A stretch of 5,088 nucleotides of DNA from Bacillota bacterium (GCA_016302545.1 JAEDNK010000100.1:1-5088); one strand, 5' to 3'; positions 1 to 4,760 are shown, counted from the stretch's first letter. Numbers and translations: made by a program. Notes: generated by a model not told the origin, from the sequence alone.

Positions 1-820
1 GCAACGGATAATCCTCAGGCAGAGGCGGTTCTCCATCAAATACATCGATGCCGGCTCCTGCCAGTCTGCCTTCGTTTAATGCTTCAGCAAGGGCAGCATT
101 GTCCACAACAGGTCCCCTTGAAGTATTGATAAGAATGGCAGTTTCCTTCATAAGAGCGATTTTCTCTTTGCTAAGAAGGTTCTTAGTTTCATCGGTAAGA
201 GGTGTATGAACGGTTACAATGTCACTCTGCGCCAGAAGTTCATCAAGGCTTACATAACGGATACCTTCCGCCTCTGCCTCACTTCTCACGGTTCTGCTGT
301 AACCAAGCAGCTGACATCCGAAGGCCTTAAAAAGCCTTGCAGCGGCCTGTCCTATTCTTCCTGTGCCGATAACTCCCACAGTCCTTCCGCGGAGCTCGTG
401 GCCCACAAGACCGTCCTTTGTTCCTCCACGTCTTATGACATCGTCAACTGCGCTTATGTTTCTCAGGCAGTCCAAAGCAAGTCCAATGCTCAGTTCTGCC
501 ACTGCATCATCGCAGTAACCGGCTGCATTGGAAATACTTATGCCTTTTGCCAGACATGCATCCTTTCCGATATGGTCAATACCCACAAAAGCAACAGATA
601 TGTACTTAAGCTTTTCGCACTTTTCGATGACTTCTGCGGTCAGCGGGTGATTAGCCATGATGATAACATCAGCATTTTTCACTCTCTCAAGCTGCTCCGA
701 TTCATCGGCAGCAAGCGTATAATAGGGTGTAAACTCATGACCTGCCCGGATAAAGGGTTCTGCCAGATTTTCAATTTTTTCTTTTGGAACACCAAGAGGT
801 TCCAACAAAACAATTTTCAT
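1..820 (-). CDS. D-isomer-specific 2-hydroxyacid dehydrogenase (C-terminus cut by window edge)
   Basis: The visible 273 residues form an NAD(P)-dependent D-2-hydroxyacid dehydrogenase of the phosphoglycerate / hydroxypyruvate / D-lactate dehydrogenase superfamily, a cytosolic enzyme that interconverts 2-keto and D-2-hydroxy acids. The Rossmann glycine motif GTGRIG lies at residues 152-157 after VGVIG. The family signature INTSRGPVVD is at 231-240, with the substrate-binding Arg at 235. GIDVFDGEPP at 257-266 carries the conserved Glu 264. AAGYCDDAVAEL at 99-110 is the usual segment before the nucleotide-binding domain. The catalytic His and roughly the last 40-50 residues lie outside the window. 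The ATG at 820 follows AGAGG at good spacing. An upstream ATG at 839 is in another frame. The gene starts 40 bp after the FTR-like gene with no terminator between, so co-transcription is likely. There is no basis here to choose serA over other subfamilies. Confidence 0.93.
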   Translation of the reverse strand, partial: MKIVLLEPLGVPKEKIENLAEPFIRAGHEFTPYYTLAADESEQLERVKNADVIIMANHPLTAEVIEKCEKLKYISVAFVGIDHIGKDACLAKGISISNAAGYCDDAVAELSIGLALDCLRNISAVDDVIRRGGTKDGLVGHELRGRTVGVIGTGRIGQAAARLFKAFGCQLLGYSRTVRSEAEAEGIRYVSLDELLAQSDIVTVHTPLTDETKNLLSKEKIALMKETAILINTSRGPVVDNAALAEALNEGRLAGAGIDVFDGEPPLPEDYPL

Positions 821-860
821 AATTATATCCTCTTTTCATTGGTAAGCTACTATGCTGCAT

Positions 861-1061
861 CTAATCTCTGCTCTTGTAGTAAAGCATACAGTGGCAGTAA
901 CCCTCAAATTCAGGGTCTGCAATCTGATTTCTGAACTCCTGACAGATACACTTGTTTTCTTCGGTTTTTTCGAAACGGCAGGGACAATAGCCATCCTTCC
1001 GTTTAAGTCCTTCTCTGATGCTGGCTACAAGTTCCTTATCTTCGTTTAATCTTACTGCCAT
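861..1061 (-). CDS. Small ferredoxin:thioredoxin reductase catalytic-chain-like protein
   Basis: This 66-residue soluble protein carries the Cys pattern of the ferredoxin:thioredoxin reductase (FTR) catalytic beta chain: YCPCRF (Cys 26, 28), CIC (Cys 38, 40) and YCHCMLYYK (Cys 56, 58). In characterised FTR, four Cys bind a 4Fe-4S cluster and the second Cys of CPC pairs with the last Cys of CHC as the redox-active disulfide. By analogy the ligands here are 26, 38, 40 and 56, and the disulfide is 28-58. All six are present. It is shorter than plant and cyanobacterial chains (about 110 residues), and I see no variable chain nearby. The open frame extends upstream to 1229, but that part overlaps queT. 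The ATG at 1061 has an AAGGAG site 8 bases upstream and begins 13 bases after the queT stop. It probably transfers electrons to a thioredoxin-like or other disulfide partner; the partner is unknown. Confidence 0.88.
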   Translation of the reverse strand: MAVRLNEDKELVASIREGLKRKDGYCPCRFEKTEENKCICQEFRNQIADPEFEGYCHCMLYYKSRD

Positions 1062-1074
1062 GTTTTCACTCCTT

Positions 1075-1569
1075 TTATTTATTACCTGTCCCGGCAAATA
1101 CTCCCGTACGCTTAATTCCCTTATACAGCAGCCATCCCAGGAGTCCGCAGGAAATAATCTCTCCGGCTCCGACGGTGGCCATAAAGTACCAGTAACTTCC
1201 TTCAAGCCCGTATACATATTGCAGTACAAGCGGTACTATCAGCGCATTGCTTACGATAGGAAATACCGGTCCCAGTACAGGCTTCCTGCGCCCTATATAA
1301 TAGGTTCCAAGTGCTCCAAGCAGAGTTGCAAAAGTTCCGAACACTACGTCCCACAGGGCGCAGCCTGTCAAAAGGTTTGCCAGCAAACATCCCACTGTAA
1401 GTCCCGGTACTGCCGCCCATGTAAACAGGGGCATGACGGTAAGCATCTCGGAAAGCCGCACCTGAACGGCACCGCTTGCCAGCCCTGCCGTATTTGCCGC
1501 AAAGGTCAGCACCACATAAAGGGCTGCTATCAGCGCCGCCCATGTCAGGTTAAGTGTTTTGTTGTTCAT
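1075..1569 (-). CDS. queT: QueT-family queuosine-precursor transporter (ECF S-component)
   Basis: This 164-residue, very hydrophobic protein resembles QueT (formerly DUF988), the substrate-binding S-component of an energy-coupling-factor importer for queuosine precursors used in tRNA wobble modification. Recognisable features are the N-terminal helix AALIAALYVVLT (11-22), the family motif VQVRLSEMLTVMPLF (35-49), the helix GLTVGCLLANLLTG (56-69), DVVFGTFATLLGAL (74-87) and a basic cytoplasmic loop RRKP (94-97). About five or six membrane segments are expected, and length is normal for the family. Like other S-components it needs EcfA/EcfA'/EcfT from elsewhere; none are in the window. Its ATG overlaps the stop of the ecsC-like gene in an ATGA, with AGGAG 8 bases upstream, so translation is probably coupled. 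Queuosine transporter genes often sit behind a preQ1 riboswitch; the overlap leaves no room for one here. The substrate is inferred from the family. Confidence 0.88.
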   Translation of the reverse strand: MNNKTLNLTWAALIAALYVVLTFAANTAGLASGAVQVRLSEMLTVMPLFTWAAVPGLTVGCLLANLLTGCALWDVVFGTFATLLGALGTYYIGRRKPVLGPVFPIVSNALIVPLVLQYVYGLEGSYWYFMATVGAGEIISCGLLGWLLYKGIKRTGVFAGTGNK

Positions 1570-2384
1570 TTTTCTGTCTCCTGCAGTCTGCTTCCAAGGA
1601 ACCTCCGCCTGTATTTCAGAACAGCGTAGTTGCTGATTCTGTTCACATAGATTGGGTCGAATACGCCGCCTGCAATTCCTATTATCAACTGCCCCTGCAG
1701 GAATTTGGTGTAGATCATTTCTTCGGAAAGGCTCCTTGAGGTCGCTCTCATCTGCTCCTCCTTGTCGATATTCCAGCTTCCGATGCGGTCACCCTGCGCG
1801 GCGATGTAGTCTATAATATCATTTAACTCGCTGTTTTTAGCGATAAATTCATCCTCATCACACATGGCTGCTTCTATAACCTTGAGAATAAAAATCTTCT
1901 CTTCGTCGCTTTCATATTCATATCCGAAACTCAGCGCCACTTCATATACGCTCTTAAGCACCATTGCGATAAACAAAGGTATGTCGGGAATTCCCGCACC
2001 TACCAGTCCCAGACCGATACCCTCCACGCCGGAAATCAGCAGATTTGCAGTCTTTGCGGATTTAGCCCTTTTGGTGAAGCTCCTCGCCGACTTCCTGTTG
2101 TTCATCAGCTCGTGAGCGTAGGTGTCCACCTTGAAATCCGCTTCTTTTTTATCTTTATTGTAGGTCTTTTCGATTATACCCGTTCCCTTTTCAAAGATAA
2201 CCTGAAAGCCTTTAAAGAAAGCTGCATTGAGGGTATCGCTCAGTTTAGACGGTATGAAGCGGTCCAGCTTCTTCACCAGAACCGATGTGGGGCCTTCCTT
2301 TCTGCGGGCGATAAACTTTTCTTCTTTTTTGGAAAGGTCAAGCCATTCCTTTTCCCAAGGTGTCTTTTTCCTTGATGATGCCAT
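1566..2384 (-). CDS. EcsC family protein
   Basis: This 272-residue protein matches the EcsC family, named after the third gene of the Bacillus ecs locus; its biochemical role is poorly defined and often membrane-associated. It begins with a charged segment rich in Lys and Glu (about 5-35). The diagnostic centre is a Gly-rich hydrophobic stretch, GLGLVGAGIPDIP (124-136), followed by LFIAMVLKSVYEVALSFGYE (137-156) and the EEKIFILKVIEAAM helix (161-174). Near the C-terminus a second Gly-rich hydrophobic stretch, LIIGIAGGVFDPIYVN (233-248), is followed by the basic KYRRRF (257-262). Length is typical. The start has a GGGGG-containing site 6-7 bases upstream and a promoter 45-73 bp upstream. It is the first gene of the queT operon and overlaps queT by 4 bp. 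No ecsA/ecsB transporter genes are nearby, so this is a stand-alone member. Confidence 0.88.
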   Translation of the reverse strand: MASSRKKTPWEKEWLDLSKKEEKFIARRKEGPTSVLVKKLDRFIPSKLSDTLNAAFFKGFQVIFEKGTGIIEKTYNKDKKEADFKVDTYAHELMNNRKSARSFTKRAKSAKTANLLISGVEGIGLGLVGAGIPDIPLFIAMVLKSVYEVALSFGYEYESDEEKIFILKVIEAAMCDEDEFIAKNSELNDIIDYIAAQGDRIGSWNIDKEEQMRATSRSLSEEMIYTKFLQGQLIIGIAGGVFDPIYVNRISNYAVLKYRRRFLGSRLQETEK

Positions 2385-2428
2385 CTTTATCCCCCTTTCC
2401 CTTAAAATCTCATGCGCTACGTCATTTT

Positions 2429-2457
2429 ATTATACCACTGTTTCACTTAAAAAACAA
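2429..2457 (-). promoter_or_regulatory. Predicted sigma-A promoter of the ecsC-queT-FTR operon
   Basis: On the minus strand a perfect -10 TATAAT (2434-2429) lies 17 bp from a weaker -35 TTGTTT (2457-2452). The predicted transcription start is near 2422, giving a leader of about 38 nt to the ecsC-like ATG at 2384. The -35 overlaps the last codons of the DUF3795-like peptide and a 12-bp palindrome. I looked for a preQ1 riboswitch in this short leader and see none. Confidence 0.65.
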
Positions 2458-2533
2458 ATTTGTTGCATTTAATTCTCTCAAAGCTGTCACATTTACTGCA
2501 GTCAAGTCCGCAGCAGGCTATAAGTTTACTCAT
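2447..2533 (-). CDS. 28-residue Cys-rich peptide matching a DUF3795 N-terminus (probable remnant)
   Basis: A short frame starts at the ATG at 2533, which overlaps the stop of the preceding gene (ATGA), and ends at a TAA at 2449-2447. Its start, MSKLIACCGLDCSKCDSF, strongly resembles the N-terminus of DUF3795 proteins (typically an aromatic residue, then CGLDCxxC), which are usually about 100 or more residues long and probably bind metal through Cys. Here only 28 residues remain, with Cys at 7, 8, 12, 15 and 23. An AAAGGA site lies 8 bases upstream of the ATG. The family resemblance from so few residues comes from memory, but the start, ribosome site and overlap all fit a real gene start. It is best read as the truncated last gene of the TetR operon. 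A functional Cys-rich micropeptide is an alternative. Confidence 0.6.
   Translation of the reverse strand: MSKLIACCGLDCSKCDSFERIKCNKFVF
2453..2464. repeat. 12-bp perfect palindrome AACAAATTTGTT over the -35 of the ecsC promoter
   Basis: The twelve bases are a perfect inverted repeat without a loop. They overlap the proposed -35 of the ecsC promoter (2452-2457), a position where a dimeric regulator would block RNA polymerase. On the minus strand the palindrome runs into a T tract, but without a loop it is a poor terminator. It is AT-rich and could be chance. Confidence 0.35.
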
Positions 2534-2862
2534 CTGATTTTCCTTTCTCTTTGAAAAATTGATTTTATGTCAGCCCTATATTCTTTTTGGCAGAAATGTA
2601 TCGTTAATTCTTCCGCTGACGCAGCAAGCGCAATAATGCATACTGTCCAGCTGTATACGATGCCTGTTGATACCGCAAGAACATAGGGCAGCAGGAAAAG
2701 TGCAGCTCCGGTCAGTTTATTCAGCCAGGTGAAGGTGTAAACCGCAATGAACCGGGCAGAGCGCAAAGGGAGAAAAAGCAATAATAGAGAGGCAGCTATC
2801 CGCACGGAAGTTATGGTATCTGCTGTATTCCATTTATGTGCGTTGGCTATGTCTCTTTTCAT
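2530..2862 (-). CDS. CDP-alcohol phosphatidyltransferase-like protein lacking the catalytic core
   Basis: This 110-residue membrane protein has both ends of a clostridial CDP-alcohol phosphatidyltransferase, the integral membrane family that transfers a phosphatidyl group from CDP-diacylglycerol to an alcohol. The N-terminal part (11-42), including TADTITSVRIAASLLLLFLP and the next helix RFIAVYTF, matches the start of such enzymes. The C-terminal part, NKLTGAALFLLPYVLA (48-63) and AASAEELTIHF (80-90) then ADIKSIFQ (97-104), matches their end. The family signature DxxDGxxARxxxxxxxxGxxxDxxxD, which should follow the second helix and bind metal and CDP, is absent: YTFTWLNKLTG runs straight across. 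Full-length relatives are usually about 180-200 residues. The frame is intact. The ATG at 2862 directly follows the upstream stop, with GGAGG 8 bases before it, and the stop overlaps the DUF3795-like ATG. It cannot be an active enzyme of this family as it stands. Confidence 0.72.
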   Translation of the reverse strand: MKRDIANAHKWNTADTITSVRIAASLLLLFLPLRSARFIAVYTFTWLNKLTGAALFLLPYVLAVSTGIVYSWTVCIIALAASAEELTIHFCQKEYRADIKSIFQRERKIR

Positions 2863-3144
2863 TCATCCTACCTCCGCAGCAGCGGTCTGTGCGTTCCATA
2901 TAGAGGTTTCAACCATATCTGTTTTTATGATTACCTCTTGGATATCTCCCTCTGTCGGGATTGTTATGTCAAAGTCTCCGGTCATATGTACGGCATTCTC
3001 AGTGACTTCCACAGAGTTAATGCCTGCACCCTGACAGGCGCGAAAACCACCCAGCTTCCATCCATATCGTCCTGCGATAAAAAATGCCGTCAGAATCACC
3101 GCAATAACCAGCAGTGTAATCAGTATTCTTTTCAACGTTTTCAT
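2863..3144 (-). CDS. Small membrane-anchored protein, probably internally shortened
   Basis: This 93-residue protein has one clear membrane segment near its N-terminus (about 6-24, preceded by Lys 2, 5 and Arg 6), so it is probably anchored with the rest outside the cell. There is no lipobox. After the anchor come RYGWKLGGFRAC (26-37), NSVEVTENAVHMTG (43-56), then DFDITIPTEGDIQEVIIKT (57-75) and SIWN (81-84). I recall clostridial hypothetical proteins with the same order (YGWKLFGF, a VEV strand, GDFDITIP, then IWN) but with some 30-40 extra residues between the two strands. If so, this copy has lost its middle. That comparison is from memory. The start overlaps the TetR stop (ATGA), with GGAGGGGG 7 bases upstream, so it is coupled to the regulator. 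No biochemical role is known to me; control by TetR and its position before a phospholipid-enzyme relative suggest an envelope role. Confidence 0.65.
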   Translation of the reverse strand: MKTLKRILITLLVIAVILTAFFIAGRYGWKLGGFRACQGAGINSVEVTENAVHMTGDFDITIPTEGDIQEVIIKTDMVETSIWNAQTAAAEVG

Positions 3145-3743
3145 TTAGATACCCCCTCCGTTATTTTATGTTCATACGAAAACTGCCTTATGTGAGCTCC
3201 GATTTTATCCATAATTTCCGGTTCTCTGCCCGGCTCCCGGTCACACAGATGAATCATCATGGTGATAGGCGCGGTATACCGGAAAGCAAGGAGTCCCGGA
3301 TCCTTAGTTTCTAAAAGTCCTTTATCTGCCATTCCCGTAAATATTTCTGTGAAGCGCCCTTCGATGTTCGTTATGAAATACTTCGTAGCAAGGGCAGACA
3401 TCCTTTCGTCGCGAAATTGCTCCAATGTAAGCAGTCTGCGTACACATCTCACTGTTTCGTCATGGATAGTGAAATCAATCTGACTCAAGGAAAGTTCCCG
3501 GAACTCATCCCAATTATCCGGAACAGTTGTGCCGGAAGCAGCCCTTGTATGCTCAGAATAATATCTTTCTACATAATCAATCATCGCGTTCCAGAGGGCT
3601 TCCTTGCTCTCATAATGTTTGTACAGTGCCGGTTTTGTTATCCCAAGTAATGAGGCGATATCACGCAGCAGCGCACCATCATATCCCTTCTGCGAAAAAA
3701 CAACCAAAGCAGCATTTAATATTTCTTCTTTGCTGGTTTTCAT
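3141..3743 (-). CDS. TetR/AcrR-family transcriptional repressor
   Basis: This 200-residue regulator has the standard TetR architecture. The N-terminal DNA-binding domain begins KEEILNAALVVFSQKGYDG (5-23), followed by the helix-turn-helix LLRDIASLLGITKPALYKHY (25-44) and FESKEALW-like YESKEALW (44-51). The remaining all-helical part is the variable ligand-binding and dimerisation domain; the ligand cannot be predicted. I chose the ATG at 3743 because it lies 5 bases after GAGGTG; a TTG at 3764 would add only seven residues. It is the first gene of its operon and its stop overlaps the next ATG. Two copies of a palindromic site sit in its own promoter, so autorepression and repression of the downstream small membrane genes is the natural reading. 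Length and motifs are complete, unlike its downstream neighbours. Confidence 0.93.
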   Translation of the reverse strand: MKTSKEEILNAALVVFSQKGYDGALLRDIASLLGITKPALYKHYESKEALWNAMIDYVERYYSEHTRAASGTTVPDNWDEFRELSLSQIDFTIHDETVRCVRRLLTLEQFRDERMSALATKYFITNIEGRFTEIFTGMADKGLLETKDPGLLAFRYTAPITMMIHLCDREPGREPEIMDKIGAHIRQFSYEHKITEGVSK

Positions 3744-3765
3744 TCTCCCACCTCGCCTTTTCAAA

Positions 3766-3783
3766 AGTTACCCTTGAGTCACT
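3766..3783. promoter_or_regulatory. Second, degenerate TetR operator (O2) at the predicted transcription start
   Basis: AGTTACCCTTGAGTCACT matches the perfect operator at 3793-3810 at 12 of 18 positions, with one intact half-site (AGTTACC) and one weak half-site. It covers the predicted transcription start (about 3781) and the first transcribed bases. Centre-to-centre distance to O1 is 27 bp. Flanking A and T runs extend the inverted symmetry slightly. Confidence 0.55.
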
Positions 3784-3787
3784 TTTA

Positions 3788-3816
3788 ATTATAGTTACCT
3801 CGAGGTAACTTGTCAA
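3788..3816 (-). promoter_or_regulatory. Consensus sigma-A promoter of the TetR operon
   Basis: On the minus strand the -35 is a perfect TTGACA (3816-3811), the spacer is exactly 17 bp, and the -10 is a perfect TATAAT (3793-3788). Transcription should start near 3781, giving a leader of about 37 nt to the TetR ATG at 3743. Such an ideal promoter is expected to be strong unless repressed, and the spacer is filled by a palindromic operator. Confidence 0.9.
3793..3810. promoter_or_regulatory. TetR operator (O1), perfect 18-bp palindrome in the promoter spacer
   Basis: AGTTACCTCGAGGTAACT is a perfect inverted repeat. It occupies the entire 17-bp spacer of the TetR promoter and one base of the -10. 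Palindromes of this size in the promoter of a divergent or own TetR gene are the usual binding sites of TetR dimers. Binding by this particular protein is inferred. Confidence 0.82.
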
Positions 3817-3818
3817 GC

Positions 3819-3853
3819 AAAAAAACGATGCAGCCCCTGTTTGAGCTTGCACC
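3819..3853 (-). terminator. Intrinsic terminator of the MGMT-fold gene
   Basis: On the minus strand, GGTGC-A-AGCTC (3853-3843) can pair with GGGCT-GCATC (3837-3827 region), making about 10 bp with one bulged A and two G-U pairs around a small AAACAG loop, followed by seven U residues (3825-3819). It begins 14 bp after the stop codon at 3868. The T tract ends only 2 bp before the -35 of the TetR promoter, so the two units are separated very economically. Confidence 0.75.
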
Positions 3854-3867
3854 GCCTCCACTTTCTT

Positions 3868-4347
3868 TTATTTCAAAGGAACAAGCAATTTTTCATAATC
3901 CTTCACATAGTATTTGATGTTGGTTCTGCCTTTTTTGATGACAGCATGACCTTCGGCTTCCAGCTTCTCCTTTTGGGCTTCTACACCTCCTGGATACTTT
4001 GGATTGAGTTCACCGCCTGCCTTAAGCGTCCTCCAGTAAGGAGTCTCATCCTCTGTGCGCTGGAAGCTGGCCCAGGCTGCAATTGAAACAAATATTCCCG
4101 CAGTAATTGGTTCTGTAAAATCAGCACCGCTCTGTCTTGCAAAATATTCGCGTATTTCGCCCACCGTGGTAAGTCTTCCATATGGAATTGTTCTCATAAC
4201 CCTGTCATATTCTATAGGTGGAGCGAAGTACATACGGTCTCCCCCATACTTTTCAATGCTCTTCTGATCCGTTAATGTCTGAAATTTAGGCATATCCTTG
4301 CTATCCCTCAGCATAGCGTTAAAATCCTTTTTATCTTCATTAGCCAT
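3868..4347 (-). CDS. Cys-free MGMT-fold (alkyltransferase-like) protein
   Basis: This 159-residue protein has the DNA-binding domain of O6-alkylguanine-DNA alkyltransferases. RTIPYGRLTTVGEI (52-65) corresponds to the family's VPYGRVTTYGEIA. TPYWRTLKAGGELNP (102-116) stands where active enzymes have PCHRV. EAQKEKLEAEGHAV (123-136) matches the C-terminal QxxxLxxEGV segment. The acceptor Cys is replaced (PYWR) and the whole protein contains no Cys, so it cannot accept an alkyl group. Alkyltransferase-like (ATL) proteins with such replacements bind alkylated bases and flag them for nucleotide excision repair; a similar role is plausible here. An N-terminal extension of about 45 residues precedes the domain. 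I recall clostridial 'MGMT family' proteins with this same layout. The ATG at 4347 follows AGGAGGT by 8 bases. The gene is monocistronic, with its own terminator; I found no convincing promoter. Confidence 0.85.
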   Translation of the reverse strand: MANEDKKDFNAMLRDSKDMPKFQTLTDQKSIEKYGGDRMYFAPPIEYDRVMRTIPYGRLTTVGEIREYFARQSGADFTEPITAGIFVSIAAWASFQRTEDETPYWRTLKAGGELNPKYPGGVEAQKEKLEAEGHAVIKKGRTNIKYYVKDYEKLLVPLK

Positions 4348-4451
4348 ATGAACCTACCTCCTGAGGCAAGCATACTACATTTTATGAAGACATGCAATGA
4401 GACAGTTTTAAAAATTTTCTTCAGCAGTCTTTCGACCGTTTCAATTTTTTA

Positions 4452-4471
4452 TTTTCATTTTTGCTGATTTT
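4452..4471 (+). repeat. Left arm of an 18/20 inverted repeat
   Basis: The reverse complement of this 20-mer matches 4658-4677 at 18 of 20 positions without gaps; the shared core is AAAATCAGC followed by an A run and GAAAA. The outer edges are 226 bp apart. AT-rich composition raises the chance of coincidence, but the TCAGC core is not low-complexity. Confidence 0.55.
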
Positions 4472-4482
4472 CTTTGCAAAAA
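4468..4482 (+). repeat. 15-bp direct repeat, copy 1
   Basis: TTTTCTTTGCAAAAA is repeated exactly at 4637-4651, 169 bp away. It contains the 8-bp palindrome TTTGCAAA and lies just inside the left inverted-repeat arm. Confidence 0.6.
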
Positions 4483-4636
4483 GAAAAAAAATTGTCCCCA
4501 AAAGAAAATAAATGTAATATTTTTCCTGATAACATAATAATCCCGGAACCTGATTTTACTTTTTTAGAATAGCCTTACTGGAATTCAATTAAAAATTTGC
4601 ATATTATTCCATAGGTTTTATTTTCAAAAAAGACGT

Positions 4637-4651
4637 TTTTCTTTGCAAAAA
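4637..4651 (+). repeat. 15-bp direct repeat, copy 2
   Basis: This is the exact second copy of TTTTCTTTGCAAAAA. It lies just inside the right inverted-repeat arm, so the arrangement is arm-core-spacer-core-arm. Confidence 0.6.
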
Positions 4652-4657
4652 TACAAA

Positions 4658-4677
4658 AAAATCAGCGAAAAAGAAAA
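4658..4677 (-). repeat. Right arm of an 18/20 inverted repeat
   Basis: This is the partner of 4452-4471 in opposite orientation, with two mismatches. Together with the internal copies of the TTTGCAAA core, the pair resembles the ends of a small non-coding element, though no encoded protein or clear target-site duplication is present. Confidence 0.55.
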
Positions 4678-4716
4678 TTTCAAGCTTAATCCTGAGTTCA
4701 CTACCGTACTAATCAG

Positions 4717-4760
4717 AAAAAAAGTTGGCGTTTTTTAATTAGGACTCAAAAAACGCCAAC
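4717..4760 (-). terminator. Intrinsic terminator of the threonine ammonia-lyase gene
   Basis: A perfect 13-bp inverted repeat (GTTGGCGTTTTTT at 4724-4736 and its complement at 4748-4760) encloses an 11-base loop. On the minus strand the hairpin is followed directly by seven U residues (4723-4717). On the plus strand no U tract follows, so it acts on minus-strand transcription. It lies 66 bases after the stop codon at 4827. Confidence 0.88.

Noticed and set aside
206..934. Long plus-strand open frame of 242 codons
   Set aside because: It is antisense to the 2-hydroxyacid dehydrogenase, whose motifs are unmistakable; the plus-strand product is Ser/Cys-rich with no recognisable domain.
1062..1229. 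N-terminal extension of the FTR-like protein
   Set aside because: It overlaps the end of queT in another frame; the ATG at 1061 has an ideal ribosome site and gives the expected family start.
1018..1629. Plus-strand open frame of 203 codons
   Set aside because: It is antisense to queT and the FTR-like gene, with no ribosome site or recognisable protein.
2385..2428. preQ1 riboswitch in the leader of the queT operon
   Set aside because: The leader is only about 38 nt and lacks the hairpin, A-rich tail and pairing pattern expected of a preQ1 aptamer.
3744..3764. TTG start adding seven residues to the TetR protein
   Set aside because: The ATG at 3743 is preceded by a purine-rich ribosome site and begins at the usual place for TetR proteins.
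4372..4410. Promoter for the MGMT-fold gene
   Set aside because: TAAAAT and TAGTAT hexamers exist on the minus strand, but no acceptable -35 lies 16-18 bp upstream of either; not called.
4452..4677. CRISPR array
   Set aside because: There are only two direct copies of 15 bp, 169 bp apart, with no regular spacers.
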